Assembly (NCBI GenBank): GCA_017506865.1
Contig: JAFCMP010000543.1
Coordinates: 124,001-188,000, forward strand
DNA from: Tribonema minus
Taxonomy: Eukaryota > Sar > Xanthophyceae > Tribonematales > Tribonemataceae
Length of the DNA: 64,000 bases
Reading direction: 5' to 3'
Positions 45,201 to 60,200 of the stretch are shown one piece after another. The first letter of the stretch is position 1; every line of letters starts with the position of its first letter. The translations under genes were made by a program, and so were the position numbers. The notes beneath the pieces were generated by a model, which saw only the letters and a program-made list of their open reading frames with translations, ran no database searches and was not told the origin of the DNA.

Positions 45201-48200
45201 AGCTCTGGACCAGTCCACTAAGGTGTGTGCACAACACTGCTGCAAGGTGCGCTAGCCTTGTCTTTGCTATATATGCAAAGATGCTGCAGGCGTTTGCCGC
45301 ACGCACAGCTAGGCTGACAACTGCTGCTGTTCTTTTCTCCCTTGATGCTGGCAGGTCATCGACATAGTGGCTGCAGATGACCTGGAGGTCTTCACAGCGC
45401 CTGTTGCCGTGACTGCTGGAAGTTTCCGTGTTGCGTATGATGGTCACGTGTCTGAGTGTGTGCCATTCAATGATCCCAGCATACTGCAAGCAGCTCTCGA
45501 AGCGCTACCAGCACTGCAGACGCCCACACCTGTGGGACACCCATATGTCGACACTGTCTCTGTGGCTTCATACCATGGCGGCAGCAGGTGGGTCAATAAG
45601 TCATGTTTGAATGCTTTGCATGTACACTTGGTTACAACAGCTGATCATGCTGTGTGGTGTTGCTTATGCAGGTTCACCATCACATTTGCTGGTGGTACGG
45701 GCAAGTTTCAGCGCTACGCCTCTGCTGTACAGGTGAGTCTGAGTGCATACTGGTCATGCGCAAGTAGCTTTGCAACCGCGCAAACTGTTCATGCGATCTA
45801 TAATTATGCAGTTCGTTCACCTCCTGTGTACCAATCTTGACTCTCATTTAGAGACGATCTCAACTCTCTGTACGATCCTGTTGCCGTGGTGTTGTCGCCA
45901 GATCCCTTGGAACTGGTACGAAGGCTGTGCGGCCATGTTCCCAATGTACGCCAAGCCAGCTCGGGCCGACAGCTCAACTGCCGCTTTCTTGTACACAGTA
46001 AGCAGTGGTGAAGTCGCAAATCCGCTGGGGCTTGGTGCTGCTGCAGCCATCGTCCCATGCTGCGATACAAACAGCTATGTGCGACGCAGCCAGAGCAAAC
46101 CCACGATGGATGCATTTCTGTCTCTGGTCCTGCCGCCCCCGCTGGTGAACGTGGATACGACAGCACCTGCAGTGGTGTCGGTAGCGGAGTATGACTACGG
46201 CAATGGCGCATATGGCTATGGCGATGTCGTCATCTTGCAGGTTACATTTGATCTGCCAGTTGTTGTGGATGACGCGTCACCGCCGCAGCTGGCTCTGGTG
46301 ATAGGGCGCGTCGTTGCTGGCATGCCCTCAATCTCCACTGTGGTGCCCGCTACTTATGCGGCGGCATCATCGCTCGCGGTGCCCAGCAGCTTGCCCCCTG
46401 ACGACACGAGCATCTTCCTGATGTATACAGTTGCGGCTGACGACTTCAGCGCCAGCCTGACGTACCAAGACACCGCGTCTTTGTCTGGCACCATCTGGCG
46501 AGCATCCTCGCATCCCATTACGCCAGCAGACCTGACACTCCCTGCGCCTGGCACTCTGACTGGCATCACAGTCAATGCTGCGTCACAGCCAACGGTGGTG
46601 TACAGCGTGTCGGCAGTACCAAGTAGCGGCTCGTTCAATATTGGCGGCACAGTGAACATTGTGGTACGATTCACGAGGCCGGTGAAGCTCAGTGGCAGTG
46701 GCTCCCTCATGCTCGACTTGGATGTGGGCTCTTCATATCTGATCTATGCCACGGCCAGTTCCGCAGATGCATTCGCCAGCACCATCAGCCTCCAGTATGA
46801 TGTCAAGCCCGGGCATAAGAGCAGTGACCTAGACTACAGGTCTACAGCATCACTGACTACGCCAACCGGCACAGTCGTCGTTGACGCAAGCGGAACAGCT
46901 GTGGACCTGACATTGCCGCCACCAGGCAGCCCTCAGTCACTTGCTGGCACCAGTGACATTGTTGTGGCGGGAACGTCCATGATATGGAGCGTTGATAGCC
47001 TCACCCCGGACGGCACATACTACACCGGCGAGAGCATATTCATCAGGTGTGTACCTTGTGGTAACAAGTTGCTGTGTGCTGAAAAGCACTTGAGAATGTT
47101 TGCTCTGTTGTGCAAGTGGCTGTGAACCAGCTTGTGAATATCAGCATAGCACGAATGCTGGTTTATGCAGTATGTGCTGCTTCACCACCATCTGTACCCC
47201 TGATGACTGGCGCGTACTGATCATCAGTTCTCCGCTGCACATGCATCTCCTTATACAGTAGCTGCGACAAGATCTCACATGTGCACACTTGTGTTGCTTG
47301 CAACGATGGACAGGGTGCGCTATTCAAGCCCGGTGGTGGTGGTTGGCGTGCCTCTCCTGATGATGAAAATCGGCACCGATCCCAACTACCACACGCGCGC
47401 AACCTACGTGTCTGGTTCAGAGACTTCCGATCTGATCTTTGAGTACATTGTGCAGCCTGGCGAGAACACCATTCGGCTGGGTTATGACGGTACAAATGCC
47501 ATATACTACCCAACTACAGTGGAAGCACATGCTGCAATCAAGACAGCAGAGGATCTTGACACTGACGCTGACACAAGCATGCCAGAGACTTGGTCGCTCA
47601 GCCAGCTCAACGACGAGGCCTACATCCAGGTAAGCAAGTCAGCATACCGACTTCTAAAAGTGAGGGACAACAATCGCAATAGTGCATCAATGTGTTGCTG
47701 ACGGTCACTGACTTGCTTACAGATTGAATGTGCGAGGTGCAAAATTGGCCTGCACTCAAGTCCACCGTGGTGTTCATCTGTTGGGTTTTCTTGACCGTCC
47801 AACATGCAGTGCAAGGAGGCACACATGCATAGTCTATACTCGAAGCATATGATTGGACAGATTTTTCAAAGAGAAGCAGGTGACACGTGAAGTCGCCTTC
47901 ACATGTTCTGGGTGGGTGTGTGGTGCCCACATGAGCAAATCACATGTCCTCATGGCGCATGTACATGCTTGCTCAATGGTCAAGCCGCCAAACGGAGGTA
48001 TGTGCACACAGAACAGCTCAGTGACGCAAGACACACCGATTACGAACATGGCGGAGTTGTCAGCAATATGTGAGCACCAGAGCTGTAGTCAGTGCACTGC
48101 CGAGTCTGCGAGTGCTGAGCGGTTCCGCCACACACTATGAATGACGCACACGTACACTGCCTGACCATCCGCACAATTACTGCACTTTGCTGACAACAGG

Positions 48201-51200
48201 TGGACACGGGAATTCCAGTGGTAGTTGACGTCTCCACCGATACGCCGCACGGAGTGTATGGCGTGGGTGAGCATATAGTACTTAATGTCCAGTTCAGCAA
48301 ACGCGTGTATGTCAAGCGCAGCATCAGCCTGCCTTACATGGAGCTTCCGGCCGGGAGCATAGCGCCATACGTTGGGGGCAACAATACCTATACAATGGGC
48401 TTTGAATATGTGGTGCAGCCCGGCGACAGCGTGGCATTGTTTGACTACCGTGATACCCGCACATGGAAGCGCCAGAACTTCAGCTACGCTCTGCAAAAAC
48501 CACCAGTGGCTGAGATCAAGGTGAATGCTCAAGAGGGGAGCAAATGATTATGTGTCGGATGGATGAGCACAAGTGATTGGCAGTGCAGCTGCCGCATATT
48601 GTCGCTGTTGGTGGTCATGGTGCTTCATGTGCTGTGTCTGTGATCTTGCGGTTCAGGCATTCGCCCTTTATCGTTACCTTATACTTCTATGGGTTGCTGC
48701 AAGCCGTTTGCAATTTACGTGGTTCATCTTGCAGCGCTGTGTATGCCACCTGTTTATAGAGGCATGCCACATAGCTCGTAAGTTATTTGCCGATCTGACC
48801 AACATGCAATGCATGCCGTCATTTGACATTGAGCCTACACTTATGTTGTCTGCACATGTGTTCCTGCAGGCGGCATCAGCCAGGCCAACCACGGACGCAG
48901 AGCTCGTGCTGCCATGTCCTGGCCAGCACGGCAGCATCAGCAACAAGACCACCATCACCATAGACACCACGCAGCCGACTGTGCACAGGGTCACCGTCAC
49001 CAGCCCCGATGGCGTCTACTTCACTGACGATGTCATTGAACTGCTAGTGGAGTTTACGCAACCTGTAGTCTTCACAGGGACCAGTGTGTCGCCGTCTCTG
49101 TTGCTAAGGTCGCAGACCAGGGCTGCGGTAGGTGGCGTGCGTGGTGAGCGTCGCGCAAGCTACGTGAGCGGCAATGGCACTGCTCAGCTGCACCTGCAGT
49201 ACGTTGTGCAGCGAGGCGACTATACCCCCTTGCTGGTGAGAGCTTCATGGAGTCTTGTTGGTTTGTGACTGTGTTGACTTGCATGAAATTGTCATTGTGT
49301 TTGCTGATGCAACTGTACATACTGGTTTTGCCACAAAAATCAACGTCATCATCAGCAAGCACTGTTGCGCAGCTAAGCAAACAGGAGCCACCATACACTA
49401 CCCGACATGTGAAAGCATCCTGCTGTAGTGCACTGAGCTGTGCAGTAGCAGCTTTCATAGTCTATGTAGCAACTGCGTTTGCCCGCACGCTGATGAGACT
49501 TGCCAATTGATTGAGCAGCGCAACATGCCATTGGTCTGACGTCTGTGCATGGACACTATTGCACTAGAAACGTCATCATGCTTTCCCTTCCGGTGTTGCT
49601 GCACTCAACAGGACTACCAAGACACTGGCTCCTTAAGCATGTACCCAAGTCAGATAGCCTCGCTGCAGTACCGCGATGGCCGTGCCCGCCGCACTGCCAC
49701 AGACCCTCAGCAAGATGCCAGCTTGGTGCTGCCACAGCCGGGTGCCGCGCTGACTGCAGCAGGGCCTTTCAGCATTGTGGGATCCGGTGACAAAGTGGCC
49801 ATACAGACAAGGAATGTGACAGCCATCAGTGTCAGCAGCCCGCAACCAGACGGCATCTACTGCGCGCAAAGCATCATACTCGTGGATGTCACCTTCACCA
49901 CCCCTGTCCGGGTAACCAACGTCACGTCACAAGGCAAGTCATCCTGTGCCTGCTCGTTTCTGGCTTGTACAGTGCCATTGAATTCTGGTGCTTTTGACTC
50001 ACTGGCTGCCGCTGAGCATGAGCACTGGTTTTCGAGGCTGACATGTGAACATCTTGTGTTTCCCTCCTTGTTATCCTTGCTGCCTCTGCAGTGCTGATGC
50101 TGCAACTGGTGGCACGTGTCGTGGCGGCAGCATACATTAGCGGCAGCGGCACCGACGTGCTTACCTACAGCTACAAGGTCCAAGCCACTGATCACAGCCC
50201 GCACCTGGACGTCATTGCCCCCACACCCACCCACTCTGCATTGCAAGCTTGTTTTGCCTGCATAGTGGAGGCATCGACAGGCGAACCTGTCTACCTCAAC
50301 TCCATCCCAGGCCCTGGCGTGCCTGGCAGCCTTGGTGCCAGCAAGGACATCATTGTAGATGGTGATGCATTGTTGGTGACACAGGTGACCTCCACAACGC
50401 CAGACGGGACCTATGGGGCCGGGGAAAGGATTGAAGTGGCAGTGCACTTGCTACAGCCAATGGTGGTGGTGCCTGCGCTCACTGCAACGCTGAAACTGAA
50501 CGTCAAGGACTCTGCAGGACACAATGTCATCGTGCCACAGCACAGGTGCGCTGTTATTTGCTTGCTCAGCTAAGTGCTTTGACTGGCGCGCATTTTTGTT
50601 CCTTGCTTTTAAGTTAAAACAGAAGACAGGGTTGACCACTCAATGCACTCGCCTTGACATCCAGCACGACTGATCTGGCAAGGACAAGCAAGTTGTGTTG
50701 GTATCTGTCCTGTGATTTGGTGCTCATGAAATTGTGCTGTGTAGTCAATACTGCAGCTCACACACTATTCGCCGTTCTGTACCCGCCTCACAGCTTGAGC
50801 ACAGACAGAATGGAATTGCTCTTTGTCTACACCATCAATGATGGTGACAACCAACCAGCCAGCTTGGTACTTGACTATGCCGACACTGCATCCCTAGGCG
50901 GACAGGTATGCCACTCTCCTATGCGCTGACATGCTTGCACCATCCTCAGTGAACCTTGCAAGCTCATGACAGAGATCATGGCGGCTGGGTTATACATCAG
51001 CAATGTCGTCTTGCGTAACAGGATGACTAGGCTGCATACAAACAATGTTTTGGTGCATGCCCCACACATATTCGTGCCGCATTGCGTGGCCCCACCTACA
51101 TGCGATATTCACCTCACTTGGAGCATTCCTCTGTTGGTGTTTCCTCGTGTGCAATGCAGCTGCGATTCAACAGTACGCTTAACAGTACGCTTCCAACAGC

Positions 51201-54200
51201 AACCATGTCGGTGACACTTCCACCGCCAGGCTCACTGGAAAGCCTGAGTGGCAGCAGCAGCATCATCATCGACACCACGCCTCCCTTTGTGGTATCCGTC
51301 ACTTCACCCATGCCAGACGGCATGTACACCCTGGGTGCGGTCATTGATATTGTGGTCACCTTCTCCGCGCCGGTCACATTTCCTGTGGCGGCTGATGCCA
51401 GCGCGTCGCAGCTCATGATGGACGTCAGCGGTGCAGCGGGCGTGGCTGCTGTGTACAGGGCAGGCAGTGGCAGCTACAGTCTGTTCTTCAGGTACACTGT
51501 GCTTGCGGGGCACGGCACGTCTGATCTTGACGTTGTCAACACCGCCGCGCTGCATGCAGCGGGCTTGATGCGCAGCAGCAGCGCTCCGCAGACCCCCGCT
51601 GTGGTGCTTCTTCCACTCAAAGGCGCAGCTGGCAGCCTTGGGGCGAACAGCGACATCGTGATCAACACGTTGGCTGTGCAAGCCTTGAGTGCTGGCACGC
51701 TGCATGCAGACGGGACTTATGGCGTTGGCGAGATGATCTGGGTGCATGTGGCCTTCTCTGGACCTGTCACTGTACTGGCCTCAGAGGTAAGGCACCAAGT
51801 GCGTGGCAACTTGCAACACACTGTCTGTCATTGTGAGTCATCCAACATGACCATATCCGAACGTCGCTGACGTGTGTACCTGCTGTGTCTGATGTTACAG
51901 GCAGCACCTTACCTGCTGCTAAACTCAGCAGCCGCGGCAAAAGCGGTGTACGCAAGCGGTAGCGGCACCAATACCCTCCGCTTTGTATACACGGTCAGCG
52001 AGGGCGACAGCAGCTTGCAGCTGGATTACCTATCGTCCTATGCGCTACACAGTGGCGCCGCGCTGTACCAGATGGCTGCACCATCCAGTGTGCCGCTTAT
52101 CGTCTACCTGCCACCACCTGGCAGCCATGGCAGCCTTAGTGACACCAGTGCCATAGTGATAGATACATCGCAGCCGACGGTTGAGCGGGTCACCAGCACC
52201 ATTCCAAATGGCATCTACGGTGCCGGAGAGCACATACCCATCCTCACAACATTCTCTGCGCCAGTGAGGCTGGGCGCCGGCAATGTGAAACTCTTTGTGA
52301 GCGTGGGCGAAGCCAATGGGCCAGCACCTTGCACGTATTCATCAGGTAGCGGGACTGACACACTGACATGGATGTACGTTGTGAGAGAGGGCGACTCCTC
52401 CACCGATCTGGCAACAGACTCTGCAGCAGGGCCACCCTTCAGTAATGGCAGCATACTACGATCATCCACACATTCCTCACAGGTAATGAATGAAAATAGC
52501 TGTACAAAGAGGATCTGGCTTGTCAGAGCGCTAGTGAACGTGGAGGAACCGGCTGCAGGCAAAGCATTGGCGGTCAGCGGATACTGTACGGCTAAAGCGT
52601 TTTCAGTAGAGCGTCTATTCGCTGATCGATAGCAAAATCTGTTGATACCTGGCTAGGAGCCAAACCTGATTTGCGATCTGGATGGCCAATTATTTAGCCA
52701 AAGTCCACGGCGTTTACTGCTATACAAATGTTGCTTCATCCTTCTTGGCAGTGTAAATGTTCAATATCCTGCACCCCGCACTTTTACTTCACAGGAGGCT
52801 CTGCTGAGTGTGCCAACAGAAGGCCTGCCAGCAAGCCTGAGCGGCAGCAAGGACATTCGCATAGACACGCGCCAGCCGCATGTGTGGGGTGTTGCCACTC
52901 GGCGTGGAGTGTCACTGGCAGCTGGTCAGATTGCGGACCTGCATGTGCTGTTTGACACGCCGGTGGTGGTCAATGGCACGCCGAGGGTAGCGGTTGGCAT
53001 GGATGATGGCACCATCAGGTAAGAGTGAGGGTCGCTCTGCAAGGAGGCAGTTCGCTTGACAGCCCAGATAACGGCGATGGCTTGCCTTCTAATGTATGTT
53101 GCAGTGTGTTCAGACAGAACAGTTGGAGCTGGTACCAAGCTTCTGCTGTATATGGGGTGCAAAACGACACCCAACAACACTGTCCTGTTCTGGCTCACAT
53201 GAAGAGCGTAGGGTTCTTGTTTTTTGGTTGCTTCATGCTCTGCTTCTCATACATGCATACTGCTGCACAGGTATGCCCTCTACAACCCCAACTTCACCAC
53301 CTTGCTTGGGCCTGGGGAGACCAGTGACCACAACACCACCGCTGTGCCCTTCACGTTCGTGGTTAAGCCTGAGGACAAGGTGAGAGGACATGACATATGA
53401 CCTCTGTTAGCACAAGGAGTACAAATTTGGCAAGGTGCTTTGTTTTGCCTTGCGTTTGGCATCTGTCATGCACCTGCTATTTGAATACTCATTGCCGTGT
53501 GTACCTCAAAACCAACAAAGTCCCGGGGACCATAAACACTGCAAATATGCTTTGAAGTATGACATCTACATCAACAAGTGATCTGCGCAGTCTTGATGGC
53601 TGCTGGCAGTCCTCTTGCTCACCAGTGATAGCACACATTCAGCATCAGTGGCACTGAACTGCATGATCTTGCAGAGTACATTCCATTGCTTTCATGTGCC
53701 GCACCTCAATAATCACGATCACTGCATTGCTACTGTTCGCCATTGCCATTCACTACAGGCCTTGCGGCTGCATCACTATGCCCCGGCATCCCTGGAGCTG
53801 AATGGGGGCACCATCAAACGGCAGGGAGCGAGCCCTGTGACGGATGCCCTGGTGGTGCTCCCTTCACCCACGCAGGCCCTGGCAGAGGGCGGCAGTGGCA
53901 TTCTCAATGCGGTGTATGGCGTCGAGGTATGCAGGGGTGAACACGTACCTGTCTCTGCTGCACCCTGACGTAAGCGTATGATGACGTTTTGTGAGGCACA
54001 CTGACAGTTTTGTGGTTGCAACAAGACCACAGGCGATCAACACATCCAGTCATGTACCTCCACCACCGTTCGCCGACATTGTGAGACGCTTGGCTGTCAC
54101 AAGGGAGTGACTTGATGCAGCATCATTTGAGCTTGGCGAGTCATGTCGTTTGTTGCATGCAGGTTATGTAAATACTCCATCATAGGGAGTCGCAAAGAGA

Positions 54201-57200
54201 GTCGTGCACTCATCAACTGCCACATGCATGCAGCCGCCTCACAACACCTGCACCAGCTGTTGCATCCATTCACCTCTACACGCAATGCTTGTGCTGGTGC
54301 TTTGACCAGGTGACTTTGCATGGCCTCTACCACTCAAGTGTTTTGGACCTTGAGGCAGTGCTCCGTCATGGAGACGATGCAGCCACACTCATCAACGGGA
54401 CAAGTCGGTACCTAGAGATGGGAATACCGCCGATGAGAGAACTACTTCCAGGTACACTTTCCATTGCGTTTGTGTCTGGGTGCTGCTTTCTCTCTTGAGT
54501 ACAAGATGGATTATGTTGGGTGGGTGCACAGTGATGTTACAGTTGCCCTGCTAGCTGTTAGTCAGAATACCATCAGGATGCAATGGACTGACCTTTGCTC
54601 ACATGTGCAGAGTTGCAGGCAAAGTGTAGGCATTTTTTTTTAGGTATGTCATGTCACCTGTTGGGAACGAGGTCCAATGATGGGTAGCAGATGGTGTGTG
54701 GTCATGTGCTCAACGTGTGACATGATATACTAGATACACCTAGCATTGCTCGAAAGGCTCTTGCAGCGGTGCTGCAAGCTTGGTTGCGCATGCGCAGCAA
54801 GTCCAGACATTTCCGGACACTTCATTGTGTGCACCTCTGCAGGTGATGGCTCTGTTGAAGTGCCCGGCGCACTGGAGCAACCGCTGCTGAGCCATGGCGC
54901 AAGCGGCAGGAACTACCCCTTTGCAGGCACTTGCGGTCCCAATCTGGCCATGAAGTCAGGCGCCAATGCACTGCAGAGCAGCACTCAGTATGCAGCAGCT
55001 GCCAGCAAAGCTATCGACGGGAACCGCGACGGCGTGTTCAGCAGCGGTGCCATCATCTTGACACAAGAGGAAGAGTCGCCATGGTGGCAGGTTAGTCTAG
55101 ATGACCCACACCACACCTGGTCACTGCACCTTGTAATTTCATGGTCCAAATCTGTTTTTGTATGGGTTTCAGAGCTGTCTGCTTCGAGATTTGCCCAAGT
55201 TGTTTTGATGCATAATGCCGCATTTTTTGCAAAATCATACTTCTATACGTCAGTATAGCAGTTGATGGACTCTGAAGTATCTGTTCGAAGTGACAGGTAT
55301 GCTACTAGTTTAGCCGCACTGTACAAACACGCACAGCTAATTACGTATGAACTGACTGTTTTGCTTGTCGTTCATGCTGCCAGCTTGCATTGGAACAATG
55401 AGCGCTCACCTGCCCACTGTTCTTGCTGGCTTACGAATTGTAGATGTTGGCGGTCACATTACTGACCGTGCTGCATGACACTCATTGTTGGCATCTGCTG
55501 CAGCAAACGAGTTACTTTGCTTAAGCCGTGTGCCAATGGCCGATACATTGTCTCATTGGTTGCAGGTGCAGTTGGAGGCCCCCAGCACTGTTGGTCACAT
55601 TCGCATCTTTGGGAGCACCCCAGAACTGGGCCAGGCAGAACTGCAGGTACTTTTGGAAAAGCCATCATATTCACAGCCTTGATTGAAAGCCGGTAAAACC
55701 CCAAGCTGTGCGTGTACATAGGGGTCGTGTAACCAATAGGCACAGCACTACATATCTCAATGCTTCATGGGCAGTGCTGCTTGACCCATACGGCAACTGG
55801 TTGCATATGAGCGTTGATGACAGTAAAGTGCAGGTGGCCCATTGCGGACATGCATTTGTCGTCAACAGGTGCACAGTGTCTACATGCTGCTCTGCCATAT
55901 TACTTGTGCTCATATCACCCGGATTGCCACCACCCCAGATCGGTCTGTCCCATCCTTGCACTGACAACGTGACAGAAAGTGAGGCAGGCGCTCAAATGGC
56001 CAATGAACCTTGTTACGCTCGTTTCATCAACAGCTCAATGCAGGGCTCTATGATGCGGCCTCATCTCATTTCGCAAGTGGTGGTGACAACAGGCTGTGCC
56101 ATCATGTGGGCACTGTGTCACTCAAGCTTCAAATGTCGACAGTGACTGTAGATTTATGATCTACACAACATTTTGCTGCAAGCCCTGAGTATCTGTTTTA
56201 CTGGATCCTTTGCTAAATTGCACAAGTAGATCTGCGCAGGTGGTTTGCAGGCTCCTGTTGTTGCGAACTGACATGAACTCTTTGTCAAAGTATCCAGCTC
56301 TGATGTTATCACCTGAACGTGCTCAGCGCATGCACAACGCTTGCACACATCACATGTCCTTAATCACATGTCCTTACCTTTGCTGTGAACAGGCCATCTA
56401 CATTGAGTCATCTCAAGCCCTCTACGGCAGCTTCTACTTGACAGTCCATGACCGGTGGAAGGGCAGCGCTACCACATTGAGCATCAACATTGAGGCACCC
56501 TGCACCACTGCAGAAGAGACAGCATCCACGCTTGGGAAGTCGGTACGTGTCTGAGGTTTGAGTCGGGATCAGGGCAATAAAACCTGCCTAGGTTCATGTA
56601 GGAAGTACCACTCGGTAGATTACTGCATCCCAGAGCGGTGGTCATAATTCATATGTTTCAGAAGAGTTGTCATGAATTGCGCGTGGAGGTGGATGTTTGA
56701 CGTGCATGCGCAATCTTGCCACCACTGTGAGTGTCCCCCATCTAAAGCACATGCCTCATAACCCAGAATGGTACGCGTACACATGAATGGCACGGTGGTA
56801 CATGCGACATATAAGCAGTCAAACTCAACTCATTCAAAACGTGCGAGCATGGATGCTATTGGATGTCACCCACCTGTAGTCGCAGCAGCGCTGTCCAGCA
56901 TACAGCGTGACCCTTGAGAGAGCGACACAGCTGCCCCCAAGTCTACACAACGCCACAATCATATGTATGTTTCTTGACTGCATTTCAGGTGGCGTCGCGC
57001 CTGAGAAGCGCTGCGGCAACACTAGGTGCTGGCATAACGGTGTCCGTGGAGTCATGTGCACCCGCTGCAACCGCGGCCGCTCAGCGAGCATTCATCGTAT
57101 CACTGCAGTCCGACTTTGGTGACATCCTACCAATGACCGTCAATGCTGCGGGAGTGGCATTCATGACACAGGTACATGAGCCACTGCCACACTGATAATA

Positions 57201-60200
57201 CTGGTGAACGTTCATGAAACGGACAATACCTCAACGCATCTGTTTTGTGGCGTGATAGCTAGGGCTAAGAGCAGCTGAGTTGGCGCGTCTGCAGCAGACT
57301 CTTGTCACAGCATCAACAAAAGCCTAATCAAATACAGTAGTTCAATTTGCGTGACATTATGTTTTGCTGAGGTCAACATGAAAAGCTATCATGGGTGCGC
57401 CAGTGTTGTCTGGATTGCTCATGATGATGCAGAGTGCCTGTCCTGGATGAATGTCATCGCTTATGTATCAACGCATTGCAAGTAGATACGCTGCGGAAAG
57501 AGAGCAGAGCAGCATCGAAGGCCGTGCTTGCAAGGCACACCAAAAAATGTGCAAAGTCAGTGCTCATGCTAGATTTCATAGTGTTCTCATGCGCCTCTCA
57601 CGCACTTCACACATGCCTCAAGATAACAGTGGCAGCCTTTACGTTAATCACTGCCCTCCAAGTACTCACCGCCAATACTGTGCACCGGCCACTGCCTGCG
57701 CGCATCAGGCAACCGTCACGACGCTGCGCGAGGGCACAGCACCCGGCACGGTCTACCACGACGGCGCTGTAAGGCACGTGGACCCCAGCCACATGCCCCT
57801 ATGGGTCATGCTCTTTGCAAGCGCCGCCGATGTGTCCGTGGACATGACCCTCGAAGAAGCGAGGGCGGCGGCAGTATGGGTGCGGTACCTGGAGGACAAT
57901 GGGCATGGGCGTGAGGCAAATGTGGCACTCCCTGAGGGCGTCGTTGGCGAGGTGGTGCGGCTGCAGCTGGGGGGGATCGGGCAGGTGAGCAGACCGCACT
58001 ACGTCATTTATCGTAGCAGGTGCTTGCAGGAAGCACCTAGGCTACTGTGCAGATGCAGCCTGCTGTGACACTTTGAGAGTGTCACGTTTAAACAGCATGG
58101 GACTTCTTATAAATACAACTGTCGTGGGCTAACAATTGCGTGCGTCCCACGATAGCATTCCATTACTCCCCCTGGGTTTTAACGAAATGCAGCTTGACAT
58201 GGCGGTAGCATGTCAATGCTTGCTGGTGCTTGCTGGAGTAATGATGCACCACCATGGGTATCACACAGCAGTCAGCCACTTTTGTGACTCTGCATCAAAG
58301 CAGGTAGGCAAACAACCGCTTTCCTACCACCAGGCAGCGTAGCACAGCATGGCCACTTTAGTAGCTATAATGGACACCACCGCATGTACTCATGTTGCCG
58401 AGCTTGTATGAAACATGCTGGTTGCGCAGCTAGCCTCACCCCCTTCCACTGTGTGCCTCTGTGTGTGCTCCTGAATGTGTCAGCTGGCACTGGCAGAAGT
58501 GGAAATATACGAGCAGGCCTTCCCGTCACTCCTGCAGTATGGCGGATCTACCCCTGTGCCCGAAAAGTATGCGTGGGAGCCATTCATGGCAGTCGACAGC
58601 CCATCAGTAGTGTTTGACGGTGCCCCACCGGACGGCACTTGGATGCTGGAGGTTGTGGACAAGAAGGCAGCTACGCTCGACAGGGGCGTCACACGCCACC
58701 AGCACAAGTTCAACAATGGCGACGGCGGATTCGCGGGCTGGTCGCTCACGCTGGTGGACTACTTCGGCAACTCGCGCAGTTTTGCCAACGATGCGTACAT
58801 TACGATTGAGACGCTGCCCACCTATGGCACGCTGTACACATCCAGCGATGCAGCTCCAGGGAGTGATTTGCGGCCGGCAGGCGGGTTTGAGCCGCTGGTG
58901 GGCATTTGTCGTGGCAGCGGCGATGCAGCTGACGCCAGCAAGCCCGTCAGGTTGGTGCTGCCACGCATTTTGTGCGATGAAAATGATTGGTGTCAGGAGT
59001 GTTCGTAATGGCCCTTGGTGTGATGTGGTAGCCAACAATGAGCGCTGTCAGAGCCCCTCTCAGTCACCTCGCCATGATTGGCAGCAGGTCAAAGTGGCCA
59101 TCAAGATTGACTTCGTTGCCCGTTACAGCTCGTGTCGTGATGGCACTTGGCAACAATGCGTTCACAAGCGTTGTGTGGTCAAGCTGATGTGGCGCTTGTA
59201 CTGTCTACCCAGCCGACTCTGTTAATGCGCCCCCCCTCAAAGTATTGGCCTACTTTAATTCATCGCCTCTATGTCATTGCTGACAGTAAAACTGACCAAT
59301 ATTGTGATCATCACTTGTGTGCGCTTGCCTCTGCCATGCAGCTGCGCGTCCACATTTGGAGTGGCGCCAAATCTCTCCACGCGTACGCTCGGCGCAGTAG
59401 CTCAGCGCAACAGACTGCGTCGCACTGCGGATCCCACCAGCAGCCTCAGGGTCTGGTACCAACCCCCCCCTGGTTACCTGGGGCCTGACTCCTTTACCTA
59501 CAGCTCCACTGTGGATGGCAAGAAGTCACCAGCAGCTGCACCAGTGAACGTGAAAGTGCGCCAGTGCCGTCTGCATGAGACAGGGCAGCGCCAGCCACTG
59601 TGTGCGTGCACTGCGCCCGCAGATGCGCAGTCTATGTTGGAGTGCTTTCAGGTGAGCACACGTCCAGCCTGGTGCAGCGCCAATTACCTTGTATTGTATA
59701 CAGGCTGTGTTCATTGCAAGGATCTCCCCCTCACTGTTGTGGTGATTTGAAGTAGCACTGCAACAAAAACCTGCATATGAGTTGTGCAACACAACTGGCG
59801 ACATTAACATAGAGGTAGTGTAGGCACGACTTCGGCCCATCCAGCATTTATGCAGAATGTGAAACTCTGTCGTCCTTCGAAAGCAGTCGTTCGTTATGAT
59901 CACTGCTCTGCTGCAGTGTTGGCGGCAAACAAAATCGCAGCGTGACAAGAGCTTCTATCAGTTGGGAGGGGGGGGGCGGACCATCATGATGCCTGTGCGT
60001 CACATGTGCACACATTGAACTCGTCTTTGACGCCGGCCCTGCCTGAGGATGATCATCGTTGGAGGCGAAACTGATGATGCCCTGCGTGCTATGCCTGCGA
60101 CACTGCGCAGGCTGTTGCGGGCACCTGTGAGGGGGCCATGGCTACGCTACCGTCACAGGTCAGCGCGCGCGCGTGTCAGTCCTGCTCATCGCCCCTTGCT

